Source of the DNA: Clostridiales bacterium UBA4821
GTDB taxonomy: Bacteria; Bacillota; Clostridia; Acetivibrionales; UBA4821
Direction of reading: 5' to 3'
Assembly: GCA_002402315.1 (NCBI GenBank)
Contig: DHFP01000056.1
Location: 1 to 17,721 of the forward strand
DNA: 17,721 nt
The position numbers and the translations under genes are program-made. Under the pieces are notes generated by a model. The model saw only the letters and a list, made by a program, of their open reading frames with translations, had not been told where the DNA came from and did no database searches. Each line of letters opens with the position of its first letter. The first letter of the stretch is position 1. Shown here piece by piece: positions 6,397 to 13,394 of the stretch.

Positions 6397-7652
6397 TATT
6401 TTATTCCAATATCCTTCCTATGATGGGCTTCTTTAAACTTAACCTTCTCTACTCCTTCATAAGCTTTTTTGATGGCCTCGTCAAGGTCTTTACCCAAGCC
6501 AGTTACTCCTAAAACCCTACCTCCAGCCGTAATTAGCGTTCCATTCACAACCTTGGTTCCTGCGTGAAAAGCCATACACCCGAGACTTTCAGCTTCTTCA
6601 ATCCCACTTATTTCATAACCCTTATTGTATTTTCCCGGATACCCCCCTGATGCCATAACCACGCAGGCAGCGCCTCCCGGATACCATTCAATATTGATCT
6701 TATCAAGCCTTTCTTCAATTACTGCTTCAAATATGTCGATTATATCGGTCTTAAGCCTTGGTATGACAACCTGCGTTTCAGGGTCACCAAACCTTGCATT
6801 ATACTCTAAAGTCTTTGGCCCATCTTTAGTAATCATGAGACCAAAATAAAGAACTCCCTTAAACTTTCTCCCTTCTGCTTCCATCGCCCTGACGGTAGGC
6901 AGATAAATCTTCTCCATACACTCTTCTGCCAACTCATTGGAGTATATCCTGCTTGGAGAAAATGTTCCCATTCCGCCTGTGTTAGGACCCTGGTCATTGT
7001 CAAAAATCCTCTTGTGGTCTTGTGAACTTACCATTGGTACTACAGTTTTCCCATCGGTAAAAGCAAGAATTGAAACTTCCTGCCCCTGCAGGAACTCTTC
7101 TACTACCACGCGGCTGCCTGCATCACCAAAAGCCCTGTCAATCATGATTTCATCAATTGCCTTCAGGGCTTGACCAATCTCTGCTGCAATTATTACTCCT
7201 TTGCCCAGAGCAAGGCCTTCTGCCTTTACTACAAGCGGAAAGCTGGATTTTTCCAGATATTTCTTTACTTCAGAAGGATCTTCGAAAACTTCATAATTTG
7301 CGGTCGGAATATTATACTTCTTCATCAGATTTTTGGAAAATACCTTGCTGGCTTCAATTTCAGCTCCCTTTTTACTTGGCCCAAAAGCCTTTATACCTTC
7401 AGCCTCTATCATGTCAACCAAGCCCATAGCCAATGGATCATCCGGTCCCACAACAACAAGGTCAATTTTATTCTGCTTCGCAAAGCTTGCAAGGCTGGAT
7501 AAATCTGTAGTTTTTATATTAATACATTCAGCCAGTTTGCTTATTCCACCATTGCCCGGCGCACAGAAAATTTTACTTACCTTAGGACTTTGAGCAATCT
7601 TCCATACAAGTGTGTGCTCACGCCCTCCTCCTCCAACTACCAATACTTTCAT
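6396..7652 (-). CDS. purD: Phosphoribosylamine-glycine ligase (GAR synthetase)
   Basis: 418 aa, the normal length. It catalyses step 2 of purine synthesis: phosphoribosylamine + glycine + ATP to GAR. It starts MKVLVVGGGGREHTLVWKI with the family GGGGREH motif (7-13). The ATP-grasp region contains VVKAEGLALGKGV (141-153), DQGPNTGGMG (220-229) and EYNARFGDPETQ (283-294), all intact. The start follows AAGGGGG about 7 bases upstream. It is last in the purine block but separated from purH by a coiled-coil gene and a terminator (7686-7722), so it may be expressed at a lower level or depend on partial read-through. A TATAAT lies in the terminator's T-run (7682-7687), but no acceptable -35 was found for it. 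Confidence 0.97.
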   Translation of the reverse strand: MKVLVVGGGGREHTLVWKIAQSPKVSKIFCAPGNGGISKLAECINIKTTDLSSLASFAKQNKIDLVVVGPDDPLAMGLVDMIEAEGIKAFGPSKKGAEIEASKVFSKNLMKKYNIPTANYEVFEDPSEVKKYLEKSSFPLVVKAEGLALGKGVIIAAEIGQALKAIDEIMIDRAFGDAGSRVVVEEFLQGQEVSILAFTDGKTVVPMVSSQDHKRIFDNDQGPNTGGMGTFSPSRIYSNELAEECMEKIYLPTVRAMEAEGRKFKGVLYFGLMITKDGPKTLEYNARFGDPETQVVIPRLKTDIIDIFEAVIEERLDKINIEWYPGGAACVVMASGGYPGKYNKGYEISGIEEAESLGCMAFHAGTKVVNGTLITAGGRVLGVTGLGKDLDEAIKKAYEGVEKVKFKEAHHRKDIGIK

Positions 7653-7685
7653 AGTTTTCCCCCTTAAAGTTTTTGGTATTATTAT

Positions 7686-7722
7686 AAAAAGACTAATTCA
7701 AGCTATCCCGGAATTAGTCTTT
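7686..7722 (-). terminator. Rho-independent terminator after the coiled-coil gene
   Basis: On the minus strand AAAGACTAATTC and GAATTAGTCTTT form a 12-bp stem with an 11-base loop, and the T-run continues as TTTTTATAAT. It lies 24 bases after the stop of the 107-aa gene and 34 bases before purD. The stem is AT-rich, so termination may be partial. Confidence 0.75.
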
Positions 7723-7745
7723 GTCTCTCTTATGTGTATTAAGTT

Positions 7746-8069
7746 TCAACTTAACTTCTTTTTCTTCTTTCCACCTTCAATTACTTGGATCTTTATATCA
7801 TGCTGTTCTACTTTTTCTGAGATTTTATCAAGTTTATCCTCAATAGTATCAAACCTCTTGTTTGCAGCATCATGAGCATCAAATAGTATTCCAAATTTAT
7901 TGGACATCTCGTTTTCCAATCTGATTATATCATTTCTGTTTTCTCTTATTTCCTTATCAACATTATCAAATCTTTTGTTAACGTCATCAAACTTTTTGTT
8001 AACGTCATCAAACTTTTTACTGAACTCTATATACATTTTCTCAATAAGATCATACATTTTATCACTCAT
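7746..8069 (-). CDS. Heptad-repeat coiled-coil protein
   Basis: 107 aa, highly charged and nearly all predicted coiled coil. The N-terminal half holds clear heptads: KKFDDVN, KKFDDVN, KRFDNVD, then KEIRENRNDIIRLENEMSNKFG. A second helix, NKRFDTIEDKLDKISEKVEQHDIKIQVIE, follows after a short break (LFDAHDAA). It ends in a basic tail, GGKKKKKLS. There is no signal peptide or membrane helix, so it is probably a cytoplasmic oligomer or scaffold. Proteins of this kind with variable heptad numbers are common in Clostridia and have no known role. GGAGAG lies 9 bases before the ATG. It lies between purH and purD on the same strand and is followed by a terminator; a direct link to purine synthesis is not shown. 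Confidence 0.75.
   Translation of the reverse strand: MSDKMYDLIEKMYIEFSKKFDDVNKKFDDVNKRFDNVDKEIRENRNDIIRLENEMSNKFGILFDAHDAANKRFDTIEDKLDKISEKVEQHDIKIQVIEGGKKKKKLS
7959..8021 (-). repeat. Three tandem 21-base units within the coiled-coil gene
   Basis: Units at 7959-7979, 7980-8000 and 8001-8021. The second and third share AACGTCATCAAACTTTTT and differ only in the last three bases; the first is more diverged. Each unit encodes one heptad (FDDVNKK type), so copy number can change without a frameshift. Confidence 0.85.
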
Positions 8070-8162
8070 CTACTTGCACTCTCCAAGCTAAAGTTTACAT
8101 TATTATTTTACCACAATATGTCCAAAGTTTATCACAATAATAAAAAAATCTTTCCATAAATT

Positions 8163-9707
8163 TTAGTGCTTAAAATGCCTTATACCAGTAAACACCATCG
8201 CAATATCATACTTGTCACATGCATCAATGGAATCCTGGTCCTTGATTGATCCTCCAGGCTGAATTATTGCCGATACCCCAGCCTTGGCTGCAGCCTCAAC
8301 ATTATCAGAGAAAGGAAAGAATGCATCTGAAGCCAGAACTGCTCCCTTTACTTTATCTCCGGCCCTCTCAACCGCATTCTGCGTTGCCCGGACCCGGTTT
8401 ACCTGGCCCGGCCCTATGCCTAAAGTCTGTTTGTCTTTTACAATCACTATTGCATTGGACTTTACATGCTTGACTATTTTCCATGCAAACAACAAGTCTT
8501 CCATCTGTTCCTGTGTCGGCCGGTTATTGGTTACAACCTTCAAGTCCTCAATATTCACAAGAGCGGTGTTAACTTCCTGTACCAGAAGCCCACCACCAAC
8601 CTTTTTAAAATCTAAAGCTTTCGAAGAGTATTTCCTTGAAATATCATTAAGCTGTAAAATTCTTATGTTCTTCTTGGACATAAGTACCTCAAGCGCTTCC
8701 CCAGAATAAGATGGAGCTATCACAATCTCAACAAATATCTTGTTTATCTCCTCCGCAGTCTTCTTGTCAATTTCCGTGTTTGCCGCTATTATTCCGCCGA
8801 AAATAGAAACAGGGTCACAATCATAAGCCTTAATGTAAGCCTCATATATTGTAGGTGCACTGCCTACACCGCAGGGATTGGTATGCTTGACAGCCACTAT
8901 TGTAGGTTCATCAAACTCTTTTAATAATTCCAATGCACCGTTGGTATCATTTATATTGTTAAAGGAGAGTTCCTTTCCATGCAGCTGTTTAGCTGAAGGC
9001 AGCACACCCTCATTAGAACCGGTTTCTTTATAGAATACTGCTTTTTGATGCGGATTTTCGCCATAACGCATGTCCTGCGCCTTTTCAAAAGTAACGGTAA
9101 ATGTTGAAGGAAACTGTTCTCCGCCAGCCTTTTCCCTCAAATATCCGGCTATCAATGCATCGTAACTGCTGGTGTGTTCAAAAACCTTCCAGGCAAGCCT
9201 GAATTTTGTTTCTTTGGATATATCGCCGTTTGTCTTAATCTCCTCCAGGACCGGCTGATAATCTGCCGGGTCTACAACCACTGCAACATCCTGGTAGTTC
9301 TTTGCTGCAGCCCTTATCATGGTAGGACCGCCAATATCAATATTCTCTATGGCTTCTTCAAGTTCAACTCCATTTTTAAGTATCGTCTGCTTGAACGGAT
9401 AAAGGTTGATGACTACCAAATCAATTGGCTGTATATTAAGCTCTTTGAGCCGGTTCATATGTTCAGGATTGCTTCTCATAGCAAGAATACCTGCATGGAT
9501 ATTCGGATGAAGTGTCTTTACCCTTCCATCAAGGCATTCGGGAAATCCAGTTATATCGGATATGTTTATCACTTTTATTCCAGCTTCATTAAGCGTTTTA
9601 TGTGTACCGCCCGTGGATATGATTTCTACTCCCAAACCTTCCAACTCCCTAGCGAACTCCACTATTCCTGTTTTGTCCGAAACACTGATTAACGCTCTTT
9701 TTATCAT
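8163..9707 (-). CDS. purH: Bifunctional AICAR transformylase / IMP cyclohydrolase
   Basis: 514 aa, full length. It performs the last two steps of IMP synthesis: formylation of AICAR with 10-formyl-THF, then ring closure. The N-terminal MGS-like cyclohydrolase domain shows SVSDKTG (8-14), STGGTHKTL (31-39) and DGRVKTLHP (60-68). The transformylase domain shows RYGENPHQ (214-221) and KHTNPCGVG (274-282), with the catalytic Lys274-His275 pair, and ends near VFTGIRHFKH. The ribosome binding site AAAGGAGG is 6 bases from the ATG. It follows the TPR gene by 71 bases, a gap with no clear hairpin, so it is probably on the same transcript as purN. PurH also consumes AICAR released by the histidine pathway, which may matter for the HisA-like gene upstream. 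Confidence 0.98.
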   Translation of the reverse strand: MIKRALISVSDKTGIVEFARELEGLGVEIISTGGTHKTLNEAGIKVINISDITGFPECLDGRVKTLHPNIHAGILAMRSNPEHMNRLKELNIQPIDLVVINLYPFKQTILKNGVELEEAIENIDIGGPTMIRAAAKNYQDVAVVVDPADYQPVLEEIKTNGDISKETKFRLAWKVFEHTSSYDALIAGYLREKAGGEQFPSTFTVTFEKAQDMRYGENPHQKAVFYKETGSNEGVLPSAKQLHGKELSFNNINDTNGALELLKEFDEPTIVAVKHTNPCGVGSAPTIYEAYIKAYDCDPVSIFGGIIAANTEIDKKTAEEINKIFVEIVIAPSYSGEALEVLMSKKNIRILQLNDISRKYSSKALDFKKVGGGLLVQEVNTALVNIEDLKVVTNNRPTQEQMEDLLFAWKIVKHVKSNAIVIVKDKQTLGIGPGQVNRVRATQNAVERAGDKVKGAVLASDAFFPFSDNVEAAAKAGVSAIIQPGGSIKDQDSIDACDKYDIAMVFTGIRHFKH

Positions 9708-9778
9708 TGAAATCCTCCTTTTACATTATCTTTATTCTCTACCCCTTAATGATTGTTTTTTAACCCTTCTACCAAGTT

Positions 9779-10996
9779 TTACTTCTTTCCAAACAACCTA
9801 CTCCAAAAAGACTTTTTTTCTCCTGCATCATCTGTTTTGAAGTGTTCAGGCTTGAATTCAAACAAATTAAACAGGTAGCTGTCCAGTTTTCCTTCTGTAT
9901 CCAGTTCTTTAATCTTATCGATAATTTCATCCAACTCCTTAACCTTTCCTACCCTTTTCAGGCACATTCCGAAATTGTAGTAATCGGTTGCATTGGCCTG
10001 GTTTAGTTCAACTATTCTTCTATAAATGCTTTCAGCTTCATCTAACCTAGCTGTCGCAACCAACTCCTCCGCTAGCTCCCTTAAGCTTGGTATATGATTT
10101 TGGTCTATCTTCAATGCCTTTTTAAAAGCTTCAATTGCCTTTTCCCTCTGCCCGCTTTTTTTGTAAGCCATACCAAGCAGGAAATGCAGGTGTATATATT
10201 TGGGCGTAATTTGGATAAGACTCTCAACCAGAGGAACAGCTTTGTTAGGATCACCCTTATATACTTCATCTTGGGCTGTATGTAGATCCTTCATATTCTT
10301 TTTTGCTTTTACAGCTAATACAACTTTATAGCAGTCCTGTACAATCTCCGGATTTGATGCATTGCCAATAACGTAATCAAGGCTTTCAAGGGCTTTATCC
10401 TCGTCACCGGCTTTAGCCAGGAATAGTCCCGTAACAAAATACTTTTCAATAGTTTTGTCTTCCTGGTTATCTTCAAGTATCTTAACCACCTCTGAATAAA
10501 ATTGTTGAGAATTAATAAAACTGTCAGTATGGTCTTCTGTTCCGCAACTTACTAGTATAAAGTTTTTTATCTGCCTTATAATCTCAGATATATTTTCTAT
10601 TATGCTGTCAATTTCATAACCGTAGCTGCTGGAAAACTTTATAGCCTCTCCCCTGCTGATATTAATTTGGATTGATATCCTTGTCTTTTGTTCATATTTT
10701 ATGGAGCCGGAGACGGTAAAATGGTTAGCGTTTATTGGTTTATCCCAGTTTACATATTCAGCGTCTATGTTCTCTTTTTCAAATTCCATACTTTCTGCCG
10801 GCTTCTCATTAAAAGCTCCATCAGTTGATTTTTCAGCTGAATTCAACTCCAATACATTAGATTTAATTATTTCATAAAGTAATTTACCAAACTCCGATTG
10901 AAACCATTCCGGAATAAATCCGGAGTGGTTTATCTCTATTTGAAACTCGTTTACATCTACCTTGCATATTATAGGATTATCTTGATTAGTCTCCAT
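9779..10996 (-). CDS. TPR-repeat protein within the purine block
   Basis: 405 aa, soluble, with no signal peptide. Residues 1-150 form an unrecognised N-terminal domain (acidic, beta-rich from about 90 to 120). From about 183 the sequence turns into helical repeats; clear TPR units are 266-299 (IHLHFLLGMAYKKSGQREKA... ending KIDQ), 300-333 (HIPSLRELAEELVATARLDE... ending LNQA) and 334-367 (ATDYYNFGMCLKRVG...). The C-terminus ends in a basic segment, KKSFWSRLFGKK, which could be an amphipathic membrane-contact helix. TPR domains bind proteins or peptides, so a scaffold or regulator is a fair guess but not proven. GGAGGT precedes the ATG by about 6 bases, and purN ends 20 bases upstream, so it sits in the operon between purN and purH. 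Confidence 0.85.
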   Translation of the reverse strand: METNQDNPIICKVDVNEFQIEINHSGFIPEWFQSEFGKLLYEIIKSNVLELNSAEKSTDGAFNEKPAESMEFEKENIDAEYVNWDKPINANHFTVSGSIKYEQKTRISIQINISRGEAIKFSSSYGYEIDSIIENISEIIRQIKNFILVSCGTEDHTDSFINSQQFYSEVVKILEDNQEDKTIEKYFVTGLFLAKAGDEDKALESLDYVIGNASNPEIVQDCYKVVLAVKAKKNMKDLHTAQDEVYKGDPNKAVPLVESLIQITPKYIHLHFLLGMAYKKSGQREKAIEAFKKALKIDQNHIPSLRELAEELVATARLDEAESIYRRIVELNQANATDYYNFGMCLKRVGKVKELDEIIDKIKELDTEGKLDSYLFNLFEFKPEHFKTDDAGEKKSFWSRLFGKK

Positions 10997-11016
10997 ACCT
11001 TTACCTCCGTAATACT

Positions 11017-11652
11017 CTAGATACTATTTCCCTTAATAAGTACCCATCTTCCTTCAATCCTTAATCTTCCTTCAGCAAATAACTTTACCGCTTCAGGCAG
11101 AATAACCCACTCTGCCTGTTCCATTACCCTTTTTTGCAGAGTCTCAGGAGTATCGTCATCTTTTATTTCCACTGCTTTTTGAAGAATGATTGGGCCTGCA
11201 TCAGGTTCAAGTTCAACAAAATGTACAGTTGCTCCAGTGATTTTAACACCATACTTTAATGCTTCTACATGAACCTTTAGCCCATAATACCCCTTACCGC
11301 AAAAAGAAGGTATCAGGGAGGGGTGGATATTAATTATTCTTCCCTTATATTGACTAATAAAATTTTCCCCTAATATTGACACGAACCCACAAAGCAGCAC
11401 CAAATCAACTTTAAACTGCTGCATGTGTTCTGTCAGTGCATCATCATACTCTTTATGATTATTAAACTGATTCTTTGAAATATACTTGCCCGGTATTCCA
11501 TGGCGCTCGGCTCTTTGAAGCGCATGAGCATCTTGCATGCTGGATACAACCGTTACAATGCCCGCATCATTTATATATCCCGACTCAATGGAGTCAATAA
11601 CAGCCTGCAGGTTTGTACCTCCTCCGGATACCAGTACACCTATTCTTAACAA
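11017..11652 (-). CDS. purN: Phosphoribosylglycinamide formyltransferase (10-formyl-THF dependent)
   Basis: 211 aa. It catalyses step 3 of purine synthesis, GAR to FGAR. It carries the N-terminal SGGGTNLQ loop (9-16) and the catalytic trio Asn108 and His110 in INIHPSLIPSF plus Asp151 in LEPDAGPII, matching N106/H108/D144 of the E. coli enzyme. The first codon is TTG (11650-11652), inferred because the protein lines up there (MLRIGVLVSGGG) and no ATG is available. The start overlaps the end of purM by 7 bases (TTGTTAA), so translation is probably coupled. The ribosome binding site is weak (GAGG far upstream, GGGTG nearer), in line with coupling. The catalytic residues appear intact. Confidence 0.95.
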   Translation of the reverse strand: MLRIGVLVSGGGTNLQAVIDSIESGYINDAGIVTVVSSMQDAHALQRAERHGIPGKYISKNQFNNHKEYDDALTEHMQQFKVDLVLLCGFVSILGENFISQYKGRIINIHPSLIPSFCGKGYYGLKVHVEALKYGVKITGATVHFVELEPDAGPIILQKAVEIKDDDTPETLQKRVMEQAEWVILPEAVKLFAEGRLRIEGRWVLIKGNSI

Positions 11653-12668
11653 AACTCTACACCCGCCTCACCACTAATAATTTCTCCGATGACATAGCCC
11701 TTTTCACCAATGCTATTTACATATGCAATCAAGTCTTCTGCTGCCGGCTTGTCAACTGCCAGTACCATACCGATTCCCATATTGAAAGTACTGTTCATCT
11801 CATATTCCTCAATATTACCAAGCGTTTGAATCAAGTCAAATATCGGCAGTACCGGCCATCTCCCCTTGTTAATTCTAACCCTTAACCCCTCGGGAATAAT
11901 TCTTGGAATATTTTCGTAGAATCCTCCCCCAGTTATATTTGCAATACCCTTTATGCAAAACCTTTCTAAAACACTCATTATGGTCCTAACATAAATCCGG
12001 GTCGGCCTGAGAATTTCCTCGCCAAGAGTACATCCTAATTTCTCAATATATTGATTTAGTTTTTCAGTTGATGGACTAAGTATTTTTCGGACCAGAGAAT
12101 ATCCATTACTATGTATACCGTTGGAAGAAAGCCCTACTAATATATCTCCTTCTTTAATTTTCTTACCATTAACTATTTTATCTTTATCAACAATACCTAC
12201 ACAAAAACCGGCAATATCATATTCATCTTCCTTATACATTCCCGGCATCTCGGCTGTCTCTCCACCAACAAGCGAGCATCCTGCCATCAAGCATCCATCA
12301 GCTATACCTTTGACAATTTGCTCTACTTTCTCCGGAATATTTTTGCCTAATGCCAAATAGTCAAGAAAGAAAAGGGGCTCTGCCCCGCTGCATGCGACAT
12401 CGTTTACGCACATAGCTACACAGTCTTGTCCAATTGTATCATGCTTATCCATTAGAAAAGCTATCTTAAGCTTGGTTCCTACACCATCAGTACCTGATAC
12501 GAGAACAGGATTGTTATACTTTTCTTTGTTTATTGAGAATAAAGCTCCGAAGCCCCCCAGATCGGTAATAACTTCAGGTCTGAAGGTTTTTCTGACATGA
12601 CCCTTTATTAGCTCTACAGACTTATATCCTGCTTTGATATCTACACCAGCATCCTTATAGGTTGACAT
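11646..12668 (-). CDS. purM: Phosphoribosylformylglycinamidine cyclo-ligase (AIR synthetase)
   Basis: 340 aa, normal length. It closes the imidazole ring: FGAM + ATP to AIR, step 5. The family landmarks are DAGVDIKAG near the start, SGTDGVGTKLKIA (58-70), Asp90 in VAMCVNDVACSGAEPLFFLDYLA, LVGGETAEMPGMY and NITGGGFYENIPRIIPEGL. The ATG at 12668 lies inside the last 14 bases of the HisA-like gene, with GGAGGTGG just upstream within that gene, so the two are translationally coupled. It overlaps purN by 7 bases at its other end. The arrangement HisA-like/purM/purN is thus a tightly packed block. Confidence 0.98.
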   Translation of the reverse strand: MSTYKDAGVDIKAGYKSVELIKGHVRKTFRPEVITDLGGFGALFSINKEKYNNPVLVSGTDGVGTKLKIAFLMDKHDTIGQDCVAMCVNDVACSGAEPLFFLDYLALGKNIPEKVEQIVKGIADGCLMAGCSLVGGETAEMPGMYKEDEYDIAGFCVGIVDKDKIVNGKKIKEGDILVGLSSNGIHSNGYSLVRKILSPSTEKLNQYIEKLGCTLGEEILRPTRIYVRTIMSVLERFCIKGIANITGGGFYENIPRIIPEGLRVRINKGRWPVLPIFDLIQTLGNIEEYEMNSTFNMGIGMVLAVDKPAAEDLIAYVNSIGEKGYVIGEIISGEAGVEFC

Positions 12669-13377
12669 ACTCCACCTCCAATGCTTCCGCCAGGGCTATG
12701 CCGCCCGTATAAAGAGCCTTTCCGATAACTACTCCACTAACACCCAACCTCTTTAACCTTTTCAGATCGGTAATATCGTTGACTCCTCCTGCCGCTATTA
12801 CCCGTACGAATACTTTAGACAGTATATCTGTTATACCTACAATATCCGATCCCTGAAGGATACCCACTCTGGTAATATCCGTATAAACTATTGTTTGAAC
12901 TCCCATTTCCTCCAGTTTTTGAGCAAATTCTACCGCAGGATGTTCACTTACTTCTTCTGTTCCCTCCAGCACAACTCTTTTACCCTTCATATCAATTCCT
13001 GCTACTAACTTATCACCAAAATTCTCAATTGCCTGTTTAAACAGCTCAGGATTTTCTAATGCAACTGTTCCCATTATTATACGTGCAGCACCAAGGTCTA
13101 AAATGTTTTGTGCGGCCTCTATGCTTCTAATTCCTCCTCCAACCTGAACAGGTATTTTTACAGAGTTAATTATCTGCTTTATTACCTCCAGGTTTTGCGG
13201 AGTTCCTGCTGCTGCTCCATCAAGGTCTATAACATGAAGGTACTTTGCTCCTTTACCTTCCCATTTCATTGCTATCTCAACCGGATTTTCAGAATAGATG
13301 GTTATATTATTGTAATCTCCACCCGATAAACCTACACATTTACCTTCTTTAATGTAAATAGCCGGATATATTGTCAT
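12655..13377 (-). CDS. hisA: HisA-family (ProFAR isomerase-like) TIM-barrel protein with altered active site
   Basis: 240 aa, full HisA length with all eight barrel strands recognisable. The fold and phosphate-binding parts are kept: HVIDLDGAAAG (48-58), VQVGGGIRS (77-85), IAAGGVND (194-201), GVVIGKALY (215-223). HisA normally converts ProFAR to PRFAR in histidine synthesis by an Amadori rearrangement. Here several usually invariant residues differ: Asp of PAIDL is Tyr8 (PAIYIKEGK), Arg of VRL is Gly16, Gln of QGDY is Gly19, Trp of the GW motif is Thr140, and Asp of the TDI-R-D-G motif is Val171 (TDITRVGILQG). Asp129 and Thr166 are kept. I checked the codons TAC (Tyr8) and GTG (Val171) in the raw bases. 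The gene lies between purC and purM, with no other his gene in the window. Family membership is sure; HisA activity is doubtful. Confidence 0.85.
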   Translation of the reverse strand: MTIYPAIYIKEGKCVGLSGGDYNNITIYSENPVEIAMKWEGKGAKYLHVIDLDGAAAGTPQNLEVIKQIINSVKIPVQVGGGIRSIEAAQNILDLGAARIIMGTVALENPELFKQAIENFGDKLVAGIDMKGKRVVLEGTEEVSEHPAVEFAQKLEEMGVQTIVYTDITRVGILQGSDIVGITDILSKVFVRVIAAGGVNDITDLKRLKRLGVSGVVIGKALYTGGIALAEALEVEYVNL

Positions 13378-13394
13378 TTAAATTCCTCCTTGGT

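Noticed and set aside
7959..8021. CRISPR-like short repeats
   Set aside because: The 21-base units are directly adjacent with no spacers and are in frame as protein heptads.
7900..8091. Plus-strand hydrophobic frame with repeats (LLTSSNF)
   Set aside because: It is the reverse-strand reading of the heptad-repeat coiled-coil gene; the repeat arises from the 21-base units.
8070..8162. Promoter for the coiled-coil gene (TTGGAC with TAATGT at 17 bases) or terminator for purH
   Set aside because: The -10 matches poorly, and the T7 run after purH has no stable stem before it.
9174..9692. 172-codon plus-strand frame opposite purH
   Set aside because: Antisense shadow of the conserved cyclohydrolase domain.
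9708..9778. Promoter or terminator between the TPR gene and purH
   Set aside because: Only a weak TTGGTA/TCATTA pair and no hairpin with a T-run were found.
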